NCBI RefSeq assembly: GCF_001720165.1
Contig: NZ_MCRI01000006.1
Span: forward strand, 1-64,000
Length of the DNA: 64,000 bases
Source of the DNA: Methylophaga muralis
GTDB taxonomy: Bacteria; Pseudomonadota; Gammaproteobacteria; Nitrosococcales; Methylophagaceae
Reading direction: 5' to 3'
How positions within the stretch are numbered: the first letter of the stretch is position 1; each line of letters begins with the position of its first letter. A program made the translations under genes and the position numbers. Shown here piece after piece: positions 42,448-51,309 of the stretch. A model generated the notes under the pieces. It worked only from the letters and a program-made list of their open reading frames with translations, had not been told where the DNA came from and did not search any database.

Positions 42448-42759
42448 ATGTACGCTATTGTCGCGACTGGTGGTAAGCAGTACCGTGTTAAAGAGGGCGA
42501 AAAGCTCCGTGTTGAAAAATTGCCAGGTGAAGTGGGTGATACCATTGAACTGGGCGAAGTTTTATTGATCGGTGAAGGCGAAGACATTAAAGTTGGCGCA
42601 CCCTTCTTAGACGGCGCTAAAGTCACAGCAACAGTGGCCTCAGTTGGTCGTGCGGACAAAGTCAAAATCATCAAATTCCGTCGCCGGAAGCACCATCGGA
42701 AACAGATGGGACATCGCCAATCTTATACAGAAATCGAAATCACTGGCATCACTGCCTAA
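42448..42759 (+). CDS. rplU: 50S ribosomal protein L21
   Basis: A 103-residue protein, [23 protein letters not shown] at the start and the basic [24 protein letters not shown] tail, both standard for L21. ATG 42448 follows GGAGA; an in-frame ATG four codons earlier is rejected. It is followed by rpmA and then obgE, the conserved order. Confidence 0.97.
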   Translation: MYAIVATGGKQYRVKEGEKLRVEKLPGEVGDTIELGEVLLIGEGEDIKVGAPFLDGAKVTATVASVGRADKVKIIKFRRRKHHRKQMGHRQSYTEIEITGITA

Positions 42760-42787
42760 GATTTGACAAATTTAAAGAGGATTTAAC

Positions 42788-43045
42788 ATGGCTCATAAGA
42801 AAGCTGGTGGTAGTACCCGCAACGGTCGTGACTCCGAGTCGAAACGCCTTGGTGTTAAACGTTTTGGCGGTGAAGCAGTATTAGGCGGCAACATTCTGGT
42901 TCGTCAACGCGGCACTCGTTACCATGCAGGTCGTAACGTTGGTATCGGTAGAGACCACACATTGTTTGCGACAGCCAATGGTAAAGTTGTATTCGAAACC
43001 AAAGGTGCGAACAATCGCATGTTTGTCAGCGTTATCGCTGAATAA
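42788..43045 (+). CDS. rpmA: 50S ribosomal protein L27
   Basis: An 85-residue protein, [22 protein letters not shown], the usual gammaproteobacterial start without an N-terminal cleavage extension. Its N-terminus reaches the peptidyl-transferase centre. AGAGGA precedes the ATG, and a terminator follows. Confidence 0.98.
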   Translation: MAHKKAGGSTRNGRDSESKRLGVKRFGGEAVLGGNILVRQRGTRYHAGRNVGIGRDHTLFATANGKVVFETKGANNRMFVSVIAE

Positions 43046-43077
43046 AGAATTTGTTAGCCCGTTGGGGCAAACAGCTG

Positions 43078-44191
<1,114 letters not shown>

Positions 44192-44193
44192 TT

Positions 44194-45324
44194 GTGGAAC
44201 ATCCGCATCAGCAACTTTTATCAACCAAGCGTTGGGTGATTAAAATTGGTAGTGCTTTATTAACCAAGCCGGGAGAAGGCTTGGATGTGGATCGTATTCG
44301 CTGGTTAAGTGGTGAAATTGCCGAGCTGAGAAGTCAGGGCAAAGAAATCGTTCTAGTCACCTCTGGCTCGGTCGCCGCAGGTATGCAAAGACTGGGCTGG
44401 CGTCGACGCCCACATGCTTTGCATCAATTACAAGCTGCAGCCAGTGTGGGTCAGATGGGACTTATTCATGCTTATGCCACTGCTTGTGAGCAACATGGCA
44501 TTCATACCGCCCAAATTCTACTGACCCATTCTGACTTGGCTGATCGTGGTCGCCATTTGAACGCTCGCAGCGCATTACATACTTTGCTTGAGATGGGCAT
44601 TCTGCCTGTCGTTAATGAAAACGATACCATCGCCACTGACGAAATCCGTTTCGGTGACAATGACACGTTAGCCGCAATGACCGCCAATCTTGTTGAAGCA
44701 GATGTATTGGTTATCTTGACCGATCAGGATGGCTTGTTTGATAGTGATCCGAGATTGAATCCTGATGCCAGAATGTTGGCAGCTTCTGCAGCCAATAATC
44801 CAAATCTGGATGGTATGGCCGGTGATAGTAAAGGCGAGTTAGGTCGCGGTGGTATGGCAACTAAATTAGCAGCGGCCAGACGTGCTGCAAGATCCGGTGC
44901 GACTACGGTGATTCTATCTGGTAAACATCCATTGAATTTACGTCATCTGGCGGCTGGTCAGGGCGTGGGCACGTTATTATGGCCGGATATCAAACCGATT
45001 AAAGCCCGTCAGCAGTGGCTTGCCGGACATTTAATTCCTAAAGGTCGATTGATGTTGGATGACGGTGCTGTGTCGGTGATCAAGGAGCATGGTCGCAGTA
45101 TTTTACCGGTCGGTGTGCGTCAGGTGGATGGTCAATTCACTCGTGGTGAACTGGTTTTATGTACTGATCTGCAGGGTCGGGAAGTTGCTCGTGGTCTGGT
45201 AAATTACAGTGCAGATGAAGCAGTACGAATCATGGGGCAGCCCAGTCAGGCGATTCAAAGCTTATTGGGATATGTAGATGAACCGGAATTAATCCATCGG
45301 GATAATTTGGTGGTGACTGGATAA
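44194..45324 (+). CDS. proB: Glutamate 5-kinase
   Basis: A 376-residue enzyme, first step of proline synthesis. The amino-acid kinase domain shows [42 protein letters not shown] and [13 protein letters not shown]; a PUA domain occupies about 280-360. It starts with GTG two bases after the obgE stop. The obgE-proB pairing is widespread. Confidence 0.95.
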   Translation: MEHPHQQLLSTKRWVIKIGSALLTKPGEGLDVDRIRWLSGEIAELRSQGKEIVLVTSGSVAAGMQRLGWRRRPHALHQLQAAASVGQMGLIHAYATACEQHGIHTAQILLTHSDLADRGRHLNARSALHTLLEMGILPVVNENDTIATDEIRFGDNDTLAAMTANLVEADVLVILTDQDGLFDSDPRLNPDARMLAASAANNPNLDGMAGDSKGELGRGGMATKLAAARRAARSGATTVILSGKHPLNLRHLAAGQGVGTLLWPDIKPIKARQQWLAGHLIPKGRLMLDDGAVSVIKEHGRSILPVGVRQVDGQFTRGELVLCTDLQGREVARGLVNYSADEAVRIMGQPSQAIQSLLGYVDEPELIHRDNLVVTG

Positions 45325-45335
45325 ATGTCAGACAT

Positions 45336-45364
45336 AAAAAAACCGGCGAGAGCCGGTTTTTTTT
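45336..45364. terminator. Bidirectional terminator between proB and rpsT
   Basis: AACCGGC (45341-45347) and GCCGGTT (45352-45358) over GAGA, with an A run on the left and eight T on the right. It can terminate proB on the plus strand and rpsT on the minus strand. Confidence 0.93.
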
Positions 45365-45387
45365 AGCTGATTCTATAGAACAGTCAA

Positions 45388-45649
45388 TTACATTGCGCGG
45401 ACAGCGTTATTTAAACGACTTTTGCCACGAGCAGCTGTGTTTTTGTGAATGATGCCTTTACGAGCCATACGATCCAGAACGGGTACAGCCGCTTTAAATG
45501 CAGCTACAGCTTGTTCTTTATCACCAGCAATAATTGCTTTTCTAATTGCTTTTACTTTTGTACGCATCGCAGAACGCTGACTAGCGTTTAACTGACGGCT
45601 AACTTCTGCCTGACGGGCGCGTTTTTTTTGCTTGTGCTGAGTTTGCCAA
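45388..45649 (-). pseudogene. rpsT: 30S ribosomal protein S20 gene with a one-base frame disruption
   Basis: Read on the minus strand from TTG 45649 (AGGAGA six bases upstream), the frame encodes MANSAQAKK and then meets an early stop. If one A is dropped from the eight-A run (T run at 45622-45629 on the plus strand), the frame continues as [20 protein letters not shown] and on to NNAVRAM and TAA at 45388, a full-length S20 of 86 residues. The total length, 262 bases, is 3 x 87 + 1. E. coli rpsT also starts at UUG. A homopolymer sequencing error is the simplest reason; transcript slippage or ribosomal frameshifting is the alternative. S20 binds 16S rRNA early in 30S assembly. Confidence 0.88.
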
Positions 45650-45754
45650 AGTATTTCTCCTAAGAATCAGCTATTTGTATATGAACCGGGCATTATCCTG
45701 ATTTTGCTACCATTTGTAAATGGTATGATGCCTTCTTTTTTCAAGCACGAGTGA

Positions 45755-46537
45755 ATGATGCGAATTATAACAGCGAATTTGAATGGGATCCGAGCCGCTG
45801 CACGAAAAGGTTTTTTTGTCTGGTTAGCCAAACAAGACGCGGATGTAGTGTGTATTCAAGAGACTAAAGCGCAAGTACATCAACTGGAAGATAAAATTTT
45901 TACTCCCGAAGGCTATCATTGTTATTACCACGACGCGGTCAAAAAAGGTTACAGCGGTGTGGCAATATACAGCCGTCAACAGCCCGATGAAGTTATTACT
46001 GGCATGGGCAATGCCGAGTTTGATATCGAAGGTCGTTATATTGAAGCCAGATTTGGCAATTTGAGCGTAATTTCCTTATATCTGCCATCAGGTACTTCTG
46101 GCGATGAGCGGCAACAGGTCAAATATCGCTGTATGGCTTATTTTGAAACCAAGATGCAGGAAATGAAAGATTCAGGCCGTGATTTAATCATCTGCGGTGA
46201 CTGGAATATCGCCCATAAAAACGAAGATATCCGTAACTGGAAAGGCAATCAGAAAAACTCCGGTTTTTTACCAGAAGAACGCGCCTGGCTGGATAAATTA
46301 TTTTATGAGATGAATTTTGTCGATGCGTTCCGTGAACTGCCGCAAGCTGAACATGAATACACCTGGTGGTCTAATCGCGGGCAGGCCTGGGCTAATAACA
46401 CCGGGTGGCGCATTGATTATCATATTCTGAGCCCAAGCCTAAAAGGCAAAGTTAAAGCCACCGATATTTATCGTGATGAACGTTTTTCTGATCATGCGCC
46501 AATGACCGTGGATTATGATTATTCGATTTCAAAATAA
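45755..46537 (+). CDS. xthA: Exodeoxyribonuclease III
   Basis: A 260-residue AP endonuclease/3'-exonuclease of base-excision repair. Motifs: ITANLNGIRAAARKG, CIQETKAQ, ISLYLPSG, ICGDWNIAHKNEDI, WWSNRGQAWANNTGWRIDYHILS and SDHAPMTVDY. Two adjacent ATG codons (45755, 45758) are both possible starts. It is divergent from rpsT. Confidence 0.95.
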   Translation: MMRIITANLNGIRAAARKGFFVWLAKQDADVVCIQETKAQVHQLEDKIFTPEGYHCYYHDAVKKGYSGVAIYSRQQPDEVITGMGNAEFDIEGRYIEARFGNLSVISLYLPSGTSGDERQQVKYRCMAYFETKMQEMKDSGRDLIICGDWNIAHKNEDIRNWKGNQKNSGFLPEERAWLDKLFYEMNFVDAFRELPQAEHEYTWWSNRGQAWANNTGWRIDYHILSPSLKGKVKATDIYRDERFSDHAPMTVDYDYSISK

Positions 46538-46559
46538 TATATGAACTTTAGCGACGTGA

Positions 46560-46592
46560 TTGCCTCTGAATAGCACATCTATCCAGAGGCAA
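46560..46592 (+). promoter_or_regulatory. Hairpin overlapping the ribosome-binding site of the DUF6435 gene
   Basis: TTGCCTCTG (46560-46568) pairs perfectly with CAGAGGCAA (46584-46592) over a 15-base loop. The right arm contains AGAGG, the only ribosome-binding candidate for ATG 46598. The hairpin may damp translation, or end the xthA message (no T tract follows). Confidence 0.5.
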
Positions 46593-46597
46593 CGTTC

Positions 46598-46765
46598 ATG
46601 TTTTCATTTTTAAAATCAGATCCGGTCAAAAAACTAAAAAAGCAACTTGCTGAAAAACAAGAGCAGGCGATGTTGGCGCAGCGTAATGGTGATATGCGAA
46701 AGTTTGCTGTGCTTACTGAGGAATCTCAGGAGTTGGTGGATAAAATTAAACGGCTTGAATCCTAA
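46598..46765 (+). CDS. DUF6435 small protein
   Basis: A 55-residue protein: MFSFLKSDPVKKLKKQLAEK, then QEQAMLAQRNGDMRKFAVLTEESQ and a closing helix. The start and the AQRNGD segment are characteristic of a small conserved gammaproteobacterial family of unknown function. It is strongly helical and charged, with no membrane segment. It follows xthA in the same direction by 60 bases. Confidence 0.8.
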   Translation: MFSFLKSDPVKKLKKQLAEKQEQAMLAQRNGDMRKFAVLTEESQELVDKIKRLES

Positions 46766-46840
46766 TCCAGGGTAGGTTGGGTTGAGGAACGAAACCCAAC
46801 AATCTGATTGATATTTTTGACCTTGTCGCTGCCGCTGGGC

Positions 46841-46874
46841 GTTCATTTATTTTGCTTGCCCAAAATAAACGAAC
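46841..46874. repeat. Repeat A, hairpin 1
   Basis: GTTCATTTATTTTG pairs with CAAAATAAACGAAC over a six-base loop (13 of 14 positions). The cognate hairpin at the other end of the element has TTTCTTTG/CAAAGAAA instead, so paired positions change together. Confidence 0.8.
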
Positions 46875-46926
46875 CAAACAAAAGGGCAGCCCATGCTCGC
46901 CCTGCGGGTCCCCTGCGCTTCTCGAT

Positions 46927-46985
46927 CTGGTCGGGCATGACGGAAACTCCCTACGGTCAAACAGCCGTCATGCTGATCCGACCAG
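46927..46985. repeat. Repeat A, variable-stem hairpin 2
   Basis: An outer stem CTGGTCGG/CCGACCAG and an inner stem GCATGACGG/CCGTCATGC enclose a 21-base loop (46944-46964) whose reverse complement carries TGTTTGACCGTAGGGAGTTT. The equivalent place in copy B has a different outer stem. Confidence 0.8.
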
Positions 46986-47065
46986 CTCTGCGATGCTCGG
47001 CTTCGCATAAGGGCGTTAGGGAGAACCGTTGAGGTTGGCGATAAAATCCCCTTTTGTGCTGCCGG

Positions 47066-47148
47066 TAAAAATGGTTAACTCAGGATAAGAAATCGGAATG
47101 TTTGAGCGCAGCGAGTTTTTTCGATTTCCCTGAGATAACCATTTTTAT
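47066..47148. repeat. Repeat A, variable-stem hairpin 3
   Basis: Arms TAAAAATGGTTA, CTCAGG and GAAATCG pair with TAACCATTTTTA, CCTGAG and CGATTTC. The loop contains TTTGAGCGCAGCGAGTTT. The stem bears no resemblance to those of the other hairpins with the same loop. Confidence 0.8.
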
Positions 47149-47188
47149 CGGGGAGCCGCAGGCCAGCACAAGGGGTGCCTTTTCTTTG

Positions 47189-47223
47189 GTTCGTTTTCTT
47201 TGGTGCAAACAAAGAAAATGAAC
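47189..47223. repeat. Repeat A, hairpin 4
   Basis: GTTCGTTTTCTTTG (47189-47202) pairs with CAAAGAAAATGAAC (47210-47223). It is the inverted counterpart of the hairpin at 46841-46874 with different but complementary central bases. Confidence 0.8.
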
Positions 47224-47370
47224 TCGCCTCATAGGGCGAAACCTTCAAAGCCAAACATCTTCAATTGTTAGGCTTCATTGAATTCAATCCAACCTACGGA
47301 AAATGTTGATATCGCCGAGTGGTGGCGTATGTGAAAAGTCAGAAGCCAAACAACTTTACCATTAAAAAAT

Positions 47371-49497
47371 TTAATAAATCGAAGCCCTAACACAACGAAT
47401 CACTCCATAGTCATAGGCTTCATCCAATGCTTCAAAAACGTTTTTTAAGCTGTCAGCTTCATCGCCCAGCGATTCAATGGTTGAGATGATTTCATTAAAT
47501 TCATTATCAGCCAGATCCAGCACTTTTTTAACATCCAGCAAACCAGCTTCAATGCCATCTGACAAGTGACTGTATACCGTGCTCACTTTCAATTCGCGCT
47601 GTTTGGCAATCTGCTCAGGATTCAAACCTTGTTCATGTAGCATCAACGTTTGATTCACCGTGTCGCGTAAGCCGTTATTTAATAATTCTGATAATGGATG
47701 TTGCTGAATGACGGATAAAAACCGCTGACCATAATTTTCCAGTTTTTGTGCGCCAACACCTGAAATACGTGCCATGGCTTGCATATCTTTAGGGCGGGTC
47801 TGACACATTTCCTGCAAGGTTGAATCATGAAAGATCACAAAAGGCGGCACGCCATTTTGCTGGGCGATCTCGGTTCGTAGTTGGCGTAAAGCCTCCCATA
47901 GTTCTTGATCCTGCGGTCGTACGCTCGCCTGTTTTTTATCTTTTTTGCTGAGAGTCTGTTTCGCTTGCTGTTTACGCAACAGCAATTTTTGTTCGCCGCG
48001 TAAAATCGCCCGGCATTTTTCTGTAAGGCGCAACGCACCATAGCGATTGATATCAATATCCAGATATCCGGTGGCAATAAGTTGTCGGAAGATACCGCGC
48101 CACTGTGTGGCGGTCAGATCTGAGCCAATGCCGAATGTACTGAGCTGATCATGCTGGTTTGTCTTGATGCGTTCATCGTCACTGCCTACCAACACATCAA
48201 TTAAGTAATTCACCCCAAAGCGCTGGTCGGTGCGATAGACACACGACAAGGCTTTCTGGGCAACTTCGGTGGCATCAAAATGCTCTGGCGGATTCTGACA
48301 GTTATCACACTGGCCACAGGTTTCTGGTGACGTTTCATCAAAATAGGCGAGCAGGGCATGCCGCCGGCAACTGATGGATTCGCATAAGCCCAACATCGCA
48401 TCGAGTTTGTGATGTTCAACACGTTTGATGATCTCCGGTGCATCAGAGTTCTGCATAAACTGACGCAGGGTGATGACATCCTGCAGCCCATAAGCCATCC
48501 AGGCATTGGCCGGTAATCCATCACGCCCGGCGCGACCGGTTTCCTGATAATAGGCTTCGATATTTTTCGGCAGATTTAAATGCGCGACAAAGCGTACATC
48601 GGGTTTATCAATACCCATACCAAACGCGATGGTGGCGACAATAATCACCCCTTCTTCGCGTAAAAAACGCTGCTGATGATGCGCCCGCATTTGTGAGGTT
48701 AAACCTGCGTGATAAGGCAAAGCGACTCGGCCCTGATCGGTCAGCCACTCAGCAATTGCCTCGACCTTTTTACGCGACAGGCAATAAACAATCCCGGCAT
48801 CGTTGGCATGCTGAGTTTCAATAAACTGCCAAAGCTGTTGTTTGGCCTGATTGGCCTCCGCAATGGCATAAAAAATATTGCTGCGGTCAAAACTGTTCAG
48901 ATACACATTGGCATCATGCAGATTGAGCTGTTCGATGATCTCAACACGAGTACGTTTATCGGCGGTGGCGGTCAGCGCAATACGCGGGATATCCGGAAAG
49001 CGTTCATGCAACATACGCAGCTGCTGATATTCCGGGCGGAAATCATGGCCCCATTGCGACACACAATGTGCTTCATCAATGGCAAACAATGAAACCTGAA
49101 TGCGAGATAGCATTGCCAGGGTGCGTTCATTTAATAAACGCTCGGGTGCCACATACAGCAAATCTATCTGGCCGGCTTCAAGCTGTGTCTCAACAGCATG
49201 GGCTTCAGCAGCCGATAAACTGGAATTCAAAAAAGCCGCGTTTACGCCCAGTTGTTGCAACGCCATCACCTGATCCTGCATCAAGGCAATTAATGGTGAA
49301 ACTACAACTCCGGTTCCCGCACGAATTAAAGCCGGAATTTGATAACACAAAGATTTACCACCGCCAGTCGGCATCAACACCAGCGCATCACCACCGGCAA
49401 TCACATGATCGACGATGGTTTGCTGGTTATGACGAAAAGCATTGAATCCAAAAACGCTTTGTAAAACATTAAGCGCTGTCTGTCCGGTAGTTTCCAT
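47371..49497 (-). CDS. recQ: ATP-dependent DNA helicase RecQ
   Basis: A 708-residue SF2 helicase. Motif 0 (FRHNQ), Walker [14 protein letters not shown] box [26 protein letters not shown], and motif [13 protein letters not shown]. The RQC zinc Cys are in [10 protein letters not shown]...CGQCDNC, the HRDC domain is at about 525-605. The final 100 residues add a helix-turn-helix-like extension ([28 protein letters not shown]), absent from E. coli RecQ (about 610) but common in other groups. The start is ATG 49497; TTG 49515 is possible. It lies between two mosaic repeats in opposite orientation. Confidence 0.95.
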   Translation of the reverse strand: METTGQTALNVLQSVFGFNAFRHNQQTIVDHVIAGGDALVLMPTGGGKSLCYQIPALIRAGTGVVVSPLIALMQDQVMALQQLGVNAAFLNSSLSAAEAHAVETQLEAGQIDLLYVAPERLLNERTLAMLSRIQVSLFAIDEAHCVSQWGHDFRPEYQQLRMLHERFPDIPRIALTATADKRTRVEIIEQLNLHDANVYLNSFDRSNIFYAIAEANQAKQQLWQFIETQHANDAGIVYCLSRKKVEAIAEWLTDQGRVALPYHAGLTSQMRAHHQQRFLREEGVIIVATIAFGMGIDKPDVRFVAHLNLPKNIEAYYQETGRAGRDGLPANAWMAYGLQDVITLRQFMQNSDAPEIIKRVEHHKLDAMLGLCESISCRRHALLAYFDETSPETCGQCDNCQNPPEHFDATEVAQKALSCVYRTDQRFGVNYLIDVLVGSDDERIKTNQHDQLSTFGIGSDLTATQWRGIFRQLIATGYLDIDINRYGALRLTEKCRAILRGEQKLLLRKQQAKQTLSKKDKKQASVRPQDQELWEALRQLRTEIAQQNGVPPFVIFHDSTLQEMCQTRPKDMQAMARISGVGAQKLENYGQRFLSVIQQHPLSELLNNGLRDTVNQTLMLHEQGLNPEQIAKQRELKVSTVYSHLSDGIEAGLLDVKKVLDLADNEFNEIISTIESLGDEADSLKNVFEALDEAYDYGVIRCVRASIY

Positions 49498-49675
49498 GAG
49501 AAATTCAGTTAACAAATAAAAGCCATCATTATGGCAAATTGCCCTTGGTCAAACATTGAATGTGGTCGATAAATTCGGTTTATCGATAAAAGGTAGGCAA
49601 AATAGGGCGAGCAAAAACGATCTTTCATCTCAGAACCTTCTGATTTGGGAGGTAAATCTAACTTTAGGAATGAAA

Positions 49676-50023
49676 ATGAAAGAAATTACAGTTGATAGCA
49701 ACCCGAGTGAAGCAGTGTTAAAAAAATTGGGCGTTGCTCACTGGCCAACATGGGAAAAAGGCGTATCGGTTTTCCCGTGGGCGTTTGTCACGACAGAAAT
49801 CGCTTATATCATTGAAGGTGAGTGTGAAATGACACCTGCCGATGGTGGCCCATCAACAACATTTAAAGCTGGTGATTTAGTGGTGTTCCCGAATGGTTAT
49901 AAAGGCACTTGGGAAGTTAAAAAAGCTTTGAAGAAGCAATTTAAGCACAAGGATGGCAATTTTGTGAAATGTGCTCTTAGCCGTTTTAAAATTTTGAAAA
50001 ATAAATTTAAATCAAAAGCTTAA
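49676..50023 (+). CDS. Cupin domain protein (Cupin_3/DUF861-like)
   Basis: A 115-residue single cupin. WEKGVSVFPWAFVTTEIAYIIEGECEMTPADGG and FKAGDLVVFPNGYKGTWEV are the two cupin motifs, closest to the group with ureidoglycine aminohydrolase, whose members are mostly of unknown function. ATG 49676 follows AGGA; ATG 49670 also fits. The C-terminus (about 85-115) is unusually Lys-rich (KKALKKQFKHKDGNF, KILKNKFKSKA). It stands alone between recQ and repeat copy B. Confidence 0.8.
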   Translation: MKEITVDSNPSEAVLKKLGVAHWPTWEKGVSVFPWAFVTTEIAYIIEGECEMTPADGGPSTTFKAGDLVVFPNGYKGTWEVKKALKKQFKHKDGNFVKCALSRFKILKNKFKSKA

Positions 50024-50185
50024 TATGTAGTGTATTGCCTGTTTATTTGGGCTAAATGCAATGAAGCTCAACAGAATCTGTCATTTCCGATCAGTCGGAG
50101 TTTGGTGGCATATGTAGGTTGGGTTGAGGTACGAAACCCAACAAATCAAAATTTTTTTGGCACAAGGTTTCGCCCTATGGGGCGA

Positions 50186-50220
50186 GTTCATTTTCTTTGT
50201 TTGCACCAAAGAAAACGAAC
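50186..50220. repeat. Repeat B, hairpin 1
   Basis: GTTCATTTTCTTTG (50186-50199) pairs with CAAAGAAAACGAAC (50207-50220), the same as copy A hairpin 4 in inverse. Confidence 0.8.
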
Positions 50221-50263
50221 AGAAAAGGCACCCCATGTGTTGGCCTGCGGCTTCACTGCGTTG

Positions 50264-50334
50264 CGTTTTTTGTCAGGGAGACTCACCAAACTCGCTGCGC
50301 TCAAACAGGTAAGTCTCTAATCCTGACAAAAAGC
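50264..50334. repeat. Repeat B, variable-stem hairpin 2
   Basis: TTTTTGTCAGG and GAGACT pair with AGTCTC and CCTGACAAAAA (with TAAT bulged). The loop holds AAACTCGCTGCGCTCAAACA, the shared loop in reverse. Confidence 0.8.
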
Positions 50335-50500
50335 CGCTACTCGCCAACACAAAAGGGGAATTTGGGAATGGCTGTAGGTTGGGCTGAATGAAATGAAACC
50401 CAACAATCATTACATAAATCTTCATTGTTGGGCTTCGCAAGCTCAGCACCAACCTACAAAAAGTGCTGATAACGCCCTTATGCGAAGCCGAGCATCGCAG

Positions 50501-50565
50501 ATCAGTTTGGATCAAACATGACGAGTGTTTGAGCGCAGCGAGTTTTCGTCATGTTCCAAACTGAT
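50501..50565. repeat. Repeat B, variable-stem hairpin 3
   Basis: The outer stem ATCAGTTTGGA (50501-50511) pairs with TCCAAACTGAT (50555-50565); the inner stem CATGACG (50517-50523) pairs with CGTCATG (50547-50553). The loop has TTTGAGCGCAGCGAGTTT. It sits at the position of copy A hairpin 2 but with an unrelated outer stem. Confidence 0.82.
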
Positions 50566-50615
50566 TGAGAAGCACAGGGAACCCGCAGGGCAAGCATGGG
50601 CTGTCTTTTTGTTTG

Positions 50616-50649
50616 GTTCGTTTATTTTGGACAAGCAAAATAAATGAAC
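50616..50649. repeat. Repeat B, hairpin 4
   Basis: GTTCGTTTATTTTG (50616-50629) pairs with CAAAATAAATGAAC (50636-50649), the inverse of copy A hairpin 1. Confidence 0.8.
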
Positions 50650-50750
50650 GCCCAGCGGCAGCGACAAGGTCGAAAATATCAATCAGATTGTTGGGTTTCG
50701 TACCTCAACCCAACCTACGGGCTTAACTCACCCTACGCGTTGAACTAAGC

Positions 50751-51287
50751 CTATTTGGTGGGTTGCTTATATTTGTTGAGCATCTCTGGCTGATGTTGGG
50801 CCAAATTGAATAATCGTTTAAAGATACCGTCTTTCAAAAAGTGAAGAAGTTCTACGAACTTCCAGACATCGGCTTCGGAAAGATGCAGGCCCTCGTCAAA
50901 TTGGAAATGCGCCATCTTTGCATCAAAATCCGAAATATCAAATGTATGGCTCCGGAAGTGCATTTCCTCTTCATCTGAATGGGCAACGATTGTTTTTCTA
51001 ATATAAATAAGCTTATCTCTAAGTTCTTTCTGTTTCTTGCTTAGTTGAATACCTAACGAATTTAGCCCAAGAGTTGTTTTACCGCGTGAAGTTACAAACG
51101 GTCTTGCAAAAGATATGATTGCCGTTGCTTCGAAGCACTTAAATCGTCGAAGCTCTACTCGTGAATATTTCTCTTTGTATTCGCACTCTTCTAGTAGAAA
51201 AGTCAGTGCAGAGAGCGCTTGTTGAAAGTCCCACAATGAGTAAATAACACGGTCTAATTGAGCTTCGGTGAGATTGATTTGATTCAT
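50751..51287 (-). CDS. Unrecognised all-helical protein, HEPN-like
   Basis: A 178-residue protein with no clear family. It is predicted almost wholly helical, without signal or membrane segment. LRDKLIYIRKTIVAHSDEEEM contains R-x5-H at the end of a helix, the pattern of HEPN ribonuclease domains and also of the related non-catalytic helical bundles. It lies just outside repeat copy B, 22 bases before dinB's stop on the same strand order. Its ATG at 51287 has AAAGG upstream. Function not assigned. Confidence 0.6.
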   Translation of the reverse strand: MNQINLTEAQLDRVIYSLWDFQQALSALTFLLEECEYKEKYSRVELRRFKCFEATAIISFARPFVTSRGKTTLGLNSLGIQLSKKQKELRDKLIYIRKTIVAHSDEEEMHFRSHTFDISDFDAKMAHFQFDEGLHLSEADVWKFVELLHFLKDGIFKRLFNLAQHQPEMLNKYKQPTK

Positions 51288-51309
51288 AACAAAGCCTTTT
51301 TAGAACTTA

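Larger units (their letters stand above)
46772..47298. repeat. Mosaic non-coding repeat, copy A
   Basis: A 527-base element bounded by inverted ends GTAGGTTGG (from 46773) and CCAACCTAC (47290-47298). It contains a GTTGGGTT/AACCCAAC stem (46776-46800), hairpins at 46841-46874 and 47189-47223, and two long hairpins with a shared loop (46927-46985, 47066-47148). A second copy in opposite orientation lies at 50114-50718. There is no transposase and no supported gene inside; short open frames in it are by-products. Between 47298 and the recQ stop lies about 70 bases of plain sequence. Confidence 0.85.
50114..50718. repeat. Mosaic non-coding repeat, copy B (inverted relative to copy A)
   Basis: A 605-base element bounded by GTAGGTTGGG (50114) and CCCAACCTAC (50709-50718). 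Its ends match the reverse complement of copy A, and a compact 84-base unit with the same ends (50374-50457) is nested inside. Hairpins lie at 50186-50220, 50264-50334, 50501-50565 and 50616-50649. Conserved blocks around them (for instance GCGAAGCCGAGCATCGCAG, AGCATGGGCTG, GGGCGAGTTCATTT) are shared with copy A. The open frames in it have no family and are not genes. Confidence 0.85.

Noticed and set aside
46808-47032. Open frame inside repeat copy A
   Set aside because: It lies within the hairpin-rich repeat, its frame is not shared with copy B, and the product has no family.
50030-50515. Several overlapping open frames on both strands inside and beside repeat copy B
   Set aside because: They overlap each other in different frames and translate the non-coding repeat; none looks like a protein.
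46772-50718. Composite transposon carrying recQ
   Set aside because: The ends are inverted repeats but no transposase or transposase remnant is present, and recQ looks like a normal core gene.
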